This document shows, piece by piece, positions 6,515 to 10,278 of a DNA stretch of 10,278 nucleotides (position 1 is its first letter; each line of letters starts with the position of its first letter). The stretch lies in NCBI GenBank assembly GCA_021793535.1, contig JAJYSO010000030.1, positions 1 through 10,278 on the forward strand. The letters run 5' to 3'. The translations under genes were made by a program, and so were the position numbers. The notes beneath the pieces were generated by a model that was given only the letters and a program-made list of their open reading frames with translations, had not been told where the DNA came from and ran no database searches. Origin of the DNA: Bacteroidota bacterium (GTDB taxonomy: Bacteria > Bacteroidota > Bacteroidia > Flavobacteriales > Flavobacteriaceae).

Positions 6515-9500
6515 ATGATTCTCTTCTTTGGAAACCCCCAAAAAAAGGTATATGCTGTCGATACTTCTTCAGAGCTTTCCTCAGCCGATATAGACAAATT
6601 AAAATGGCTGTTTGGCGATGCCCCTCAACTGGAGACTTCTCTTGTGGAAGGAAAATTTATCGGCCCGCGATCCACGATGGTTTCACCCTGGTCTACCAAT
6701 GCAGTAGAGATCACTCAGAATATGAGTATTAACGGGATTACTCGTATAGAAGAGTATGATGCAAAGAAGAGGTATGCAGCGGAATATGATCCCATGTTGT
6801 CGGAGGAATTCGATGGCCTTGATCAAGAGATCTTTGTGATCGATCTCAGACCCGAAGGGATAGTGACTATAGAGGATATTGAAGCATACAATCAAAAAGA
6901 GGGTTTGTCCCTTAGTGAAGATGAGGTCTTTTATTTACACGGACTTTCTAAAAAGTTGGGGAGACCTTTGACAGATTCTGAAGTTTTTGGATTTTCACAG
7001 GTCAACTCAGAGCACTGTCGACATAAGATATTCAATGGCCGTTTTATTATCGATGGGCAAGAAAAGCCTGCTTCCCTTTTCCAATTGATAAAAAAGACTT
7101 CTCAAGCACATCCAAACGATATTGTTTCTGCTTATAAGGATAACGTGGCCTTTCTAAAAGGGCCGAGAGTGGAGCAATTTGCCCCAAAACGTGCTGATAT
7201 TCCTGACTTTTATCAAAACAAAGAATTTGATTCGGTAATTTCTTTAAAGGCAGAAACACATAATTTTCCGACCACTGTGGAGCCTTTTTACGGTGCGGCA
7301 ACCGGTAGTGGAGGTGAAATCAGAGATCGTTTGGCTGGAGGAAAAGGTGCTTTACCTTTGGCGGGAACAGCCGTGTACATGACTTCTTACAGTAGGTTAA
7401 AAAGAACGGTGGAGGCCCTTTGGGAAAAGCATATGGAGGAACGCCCCTGGTTGTATCAAACGCCCTTGGAAATCTTGATTAAAGCCTCAAATGGGGCTTC
7501 CGATTTTGGAAACAAATTCGGTCAACCCTTGATCTGCGGTTCGGTGCTGACTTTCGAGCATGAGGAAAACGGGCGGAAATTGGGCTATGATAAGACGATT
7601 ATGCAAGCTGGAGGCGTAGGGTATGGAAAAGCGGATCAAGCACTGAAGGACAAGCCGATGAAAGGGGACCAGATTGTAGTGTTGGGAGGAGAGAACTATA
7701 GAATTGGAATGGGCGGTGCTTCTGTTTCTTCGGCTGATACGGGGGAAACCGAGCAGCATTTGGAATTAAATGCCGTGCAACGCGCAAATCCTGAGATGCA
7801 AAAAAGAGCAGCCAATGCTATACGGGCAATGGTTGAGAGCTCTCATAATCCCATTATTTCGGTACATGATCATGGAGCGGGTGGTCATTTAAATTGTTTG
7901 AGTGAATTGGTGGAAGATACTGGCGGTGTTGTTGAAATGGATCAGCTTCCCATAGGGGACCCTACCTTGTCGGACAAGGAAATCATCGGGAATGAATCTC
8001 AAGAGCGGATGGGGTTATTGATTGCCAAAGAGAACGTTCAAATTCTCAAGGCGGTTGCCGATCGGGAGCGTTCTCCGATGTATATTGTTGGAGAAGTGAC
8101 CTGTGATGACCGTTTTAAGTTTCAAAAAAAGGACGAAGTAAACCCCATTGACCTGGCGTTGACGGATATGTTTGGGAAAACCCCTCAAACAGTGATGCGT
8201 GACCAAACCGTTCAACATGCGTATAAGGCTATTGCATACCAAGAGTCAAAGGTGTTCGATTATCTTCATCAAGTACTGCGCTTGGAGGCTGTTGCTTCAA
8301 AGGACTGGCTGACCAACAAGGTTGATCGCTGTGTCAGCGGAAGAGTCGCCAAGCAACAAACCGTGGGGGCATTGCAGTTGCCATTAAATAACTGTGGTGT
8401 GGTGGCCCTGGATTATAAAGGAAAAGAAGGGGTGGCCACTTCCCTTGGGCATGCTCCAGTGTCTGCATTGATTGATCCGGTGGCCGGTTCTCGAAATTCT
8501 TTGTGCGAAGCATTGACAAATATTGTTTGGGCACCCCTTAAGCAGGGGCTGAAATCTGTTTCTTTATCGGCCAATTGGATGTGGCCGGCTAACAATCCGG
8601 GAGAAGATGCCCGTCTTTACCAGGCCGTTCAAGGCTTGTCCGATTTTGCGATTAGTCTGGGAATCAATATCCCAACCGGAAAGGATTCCTTATCCATGAA
8701 ACAACGTTATAAAGATGACGAGGTTCTGGCCCCGGGAACGGTGATTATTTCAGCGGCTGGACATTGCGATAATATTCAACAGGTGGTAGAGCCCGTTCTG
8801 CAAGAGGAAGGAGGGTCCTTGTATTACCTTAATTTTTCTCAAGATGAATTTACCTTGGGCGGCTCCTCTTTTGGTCAGGTTTTAAATAGGGTGGGGGAAA
8901 AAGCCCCAACCATAAAGGATGAAAAATTTGTCATTCGTGCTTTTAATGCGGTTCAAGAACTCATTCGAAAGGACTTGGTGCTGGCCGGACATGATGTTTC
9001 CTCTGGGGGTTTGATTACTACTCTTTTGGAGCTGTGTTTCGCAACGCCAAATAGGGCCGCTAATGTTGATTTGACAGGCTTGGGTGAAGAAGATATCATC
9101 AAGGTGTTGTTTAGTGAAAATGCCGGTATCGTTTTTCAGGCTAAGCAAGATGGAGCGGTGGAAGCGCTTTTAAGCCGAGCTGACGTTGCGTATGTCAAGA
9201 TTGGGAAAGCCGTTTCCGGAACACAAATGCAACTTAAAAATGGAACATCCACGCTGAGCTTCAACGTCCCTGAACTTAGGGATATTTGGTATGAAACTTC
9301 TTACTTATTGGACCAAAAGCAAAGTGGAGCAATCAAGGCGAAAGAGCGCTTTGAACACTATAAAGAGCAACCTTTGCATTACGTATTCCCTGCTGGGTTT
9401 ACCGGTAAAATAGAGCTGGTAAGCGAACCTAAAATAAAAGCAGCTATTTTGCGGGAGAAGGGCTCCAACTCAGAGCGAGAAATGGCCAGGGCCATGCATC

Positions 9501-10183
9501 TGGCCGGGTTTGAAGTGAAAGATATTCATATGACGGACTTAATTAGTGGACGCGAGGACTTAGAAGGTATTCAATTTATTGCTGCCGTCGGTGGTTTTTC
9601 AAATTCTGACGTATTGGGAAGCGCTAAAGGATGGGCGGGAGCTTTTCTATACAATGAAAAGGCAAATCGGGCTTTAAGGAATTTTTTCAACCGAGAGGAT
9701 GTTTTGAGTTTGGGGGTTTGTAACGGCTGTCAGTTGTTTATAGAATTGGGCTTAATCAATCCGGATCACAAGGAGAAACCCAAGATGCTGTTTAACGATT
9801 CGGGAAAATTTGAATGTGTTTTCACCTCGGTAGAAATACCAGAAAATAACACTGTGATGCTGCATTCATTAGCCGGTAGTAAACTGGGAATATGGGCTGC
9901 TCACGGTGAAGGAAAATTTAGTTTCCCTTATGCAGAAGAAAAATATAATATTGTGGGGAAGTACGGATATGAAACATACCCTGCTAATCCCAATGGGTCG
10001 GCATACAACGCAGCTTTCTTATGCGATGATTCGGGGAGGCATTTAGTGACTATGCCTCACTTGGAACGCTCTACTTTTCCTTGGAACTGGGCCCATTATC
10101 CCAAAGGAAGAGCGGATGAAGTAACCCCTTGGCTTCAGGCCTTTGTCAATGCGCGAAAGTGGTTGGAAGAAAGGCGCCGTTAA
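6515..10183 (+). CDS. purL: Phosphoribosylformylglycinamidine synthase (large single-chain PurL)
   Basis: This cytoplasmic enzyme carries out the fourth step of purine synthesis: FGAR, glutamine and ATP give FGAM, glutamate, ADP and phosphate. The 1222 residues hold the whole enzyme in one chain, slightly shorter than the roughly 1295 of E. coli PurL. Domain order: PurS-like N-terminal region (about 1-130); linker and first synthetase half with SQVNSEHCRHK at 161-171, KAETHNFPT at 245-253 and the glycine-rich GAATGSGGEIRD at 260-271; second, degenerate half (about 600-930) with the structural motif GHDVSSGG at 825-832; and a class I glutaminase domain (about 973-1222). The glutaminase has nucleophile Cys1069 in LGVCNGCQLF, and His1182 and Glu1184 in PHLERS, completing the triad. 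GGFSNSDVLGSAKGWA at 1026-1041 lies at the expected oxyanion position. ATG 6515 is 28 bp after a phylum-type -7 element. No frame defects were seen; the stop is TAA. Confidence 0.98.
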   Translation: MILFFGNPQKKVYAVDTSSELSSADIDKLKWLFGDAPQLETSLVEGKFIGPRSTMVSPWSTNAVEITQNMSINGITRIEEYDAKKRYAAEYDPMLSEEFDGLDQEIFVIDLRPEGIVTIEDIEAYNQKEGLSLSEDEVFYLHGLSKKLGRPLTDSEVFGFSQVNSEHCRHKIFNGRFIIDGQEKPASLFQLIKKTSQAHPNDIVSAYKDNVAFLKGPRVEQFAPKRADIPDFYQNKEFDSVISLKAETHNFPTTVEPFYGAATGSGGEIRDRLAGGKGALPLAGTAVYMTSYSRLKRTVEALWEKHMEERPWLYQTPLEILIKASNGASDFGNKFGQPLICGSVLTFEHEENGRKLGYDKTIMQAGGVGYGKADQALKDKPMKGDQIVVLGGENYRIGMGGASVSSADTGETEQHLELNAVQRANPEMQKRAANAIRAMVESSHNPIISVHDHGAGGHLNCLSELVEDTGGVVEMDQLPIGDPTLSDKEIIGNESQERMGLLIAKENVQILKAVADRERSPMYIVGEVTCDDRFKFQKKDEVNPIDLALTDMFGKTPQTVMRDQTVQHAYKAIAYQESKVFDYLHQVLRLEAVASKDWLTNKVDRCVSGRVAKQQTVGALQLPLNNCGVVALDYKGKEGVATSLGHAPVSALIDPVAGSRNSLCEALTNIVWAPLKQGLKSVSLSANWMWPANNPGEDARLYQAVQGLSDFAISLGINIPTGKDSLSMKQRYKDDEVLAPGTVIISAAGHCDNIQQVVEPVLQEEGGSLYYLNFSQDEFTLGGSSFGQVLNRVGEKAPTIKDEKFVIRAFNAVQELIRKDLVLAGHDVSSGGLITTLLELCFATPNRAANVDLTGLGEEDIIKVLFSENAGIVFQAKQDGAVEALLSRADVAYVKIGKAVSGTQMQLKNGTSTLSFNVPELRDIWYETSYLLDQKQSGAIKAKERFEHYKEQPLHYVFPAGFTGKIELVSEPKIKAAILREKGSNSEREMARAMHLAGFEVKDIHMTDLISGREDLEGIQFIAAVGGFSNSDVLGSAKGWAGAFLYNEKANRALRNFFNREDVLSLGVCNGCQLFIELGLINPDHKEKPKMLFNDSGKFECVFTSVEIPENNTVMLHSLAGSKLGIWAAHGEGKFSFPYAEEKYNIVGKYGYETYPANPNGSAYNAAFLCDDSGRHLVTMPHLERSTFPWNWAHYPKGRADEVTPWLQAFVNARKWLEERRR

Positions 10184-10196
10184 GTACTGGTTCACC

Positions 10197-10278
10197 ATGC
10201 CCAACACGAGGCCTTTTTGGATTGAGGAGAGAGGGGAAAAGACAAAAAAGAAAGAGATCGAAGCACGCCGCTTCGGTC
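10197..10278 (+). CDS. Possible start of a downstream gene (27 codons visible)
   Basis: An ATG 13 bp after the purL stop opens a frame that stays open to the window edge. It begins MPNTRPFWIEERGEK and continues with a Lys/Glu/Arg-rich stretch. I do not recognise it. The short distance would suit an operon partner of purL. Against it, 27 codons without a stop is weak evidence, the composition is explained by a purine tract, and the same bases form a stem-loop that looks like a terminator. I favour the untranslated-region reading. Confidence 0.2.
   Translation, partial: MPNTRPFWIEERGEKTKKKEIEARRFG
10256..10278 (+). terminator. Stem-loop at window edge, possible purL terminator
   Basis: Bases 10256-10264 pair with 10270-10278 in a 9-bp stem around the 5-nt loop ACGCC. 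Eight pairs are Watson-Crick; the ninth (10258/10276) is U-G in plus-strand RNA but A-C on the minus strand, so the hairpin belongs to a plus-strand transcript. It is preceded by an A-rich tract, as in many intrinsic terminators. The window stops exactly at the base of the stem, so the needed T-run cannot be seen. Confidence 0.45.

Overview
The window looks like an ordinary chromosomal segment from a member of the Bacteroidota, probably a flavobacteria-like lineage. Three things point there. The purL promoter matches the -7 consensus of that phylum (TAnnTTTG), and none of the starts has a convincing Shine-Dalgarno sequence. The ABC exporter carries a long loop between its first two membrane segments, as I recall for MsbA-like proteins of this phylum. 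PurL is the single-chain type ending in a glutaminase domain. This placement is inference from sequence features only.

Layout. Positions 1-1107 (+) hold the 3' part of an ABC-2 type permease whose start lies outside the window. It converges, with an 8-bp gap, on a minus-strand pair: an MsbA-like ABC exporter (1116-2942), preceded on its own strand by a phosphoglucomutase/phosphomannomutase (2974-4686). The pair is 31 bp apart and probably co-transcribed. A 189-bp gap follows, then a minus-strand sodium:alanine/glycine symporter of the AGCS family (4876-6330). A 184-bp divergent intergenic region separates the symporter from purL (6515-10183, +), which is complete and intact. The last 95 bp hold a purine-rich tract and a 9-bp stem-loop cut by the window edge, probably the start of a purL terminator; a short open frame there is the alternative.

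Function. The genes are core metabolism and transport: drug or metabolite efflux (ABC-2 permease), sugar-phosphate interconversion for glycan precursors, lipid or amphiphile export, amino-acid uptake, and purine synthesis. The mutase/exporter pair could serve envelope building, but both families are broad. PurL uses glutamine as nitrogen donor; nothing in the sequence links its regulation to the neighbouring symporter beyond the shared intergenic region.

I found no mobile element, CRISPR array, tRNA, rRNA, phage gene, toxin-antitoxin pair, frameshift or pseudogene. There is no gene-free stretch above 300 bases. I see no evidence for a new biological system here; the findings are small regulatory or annotation points.
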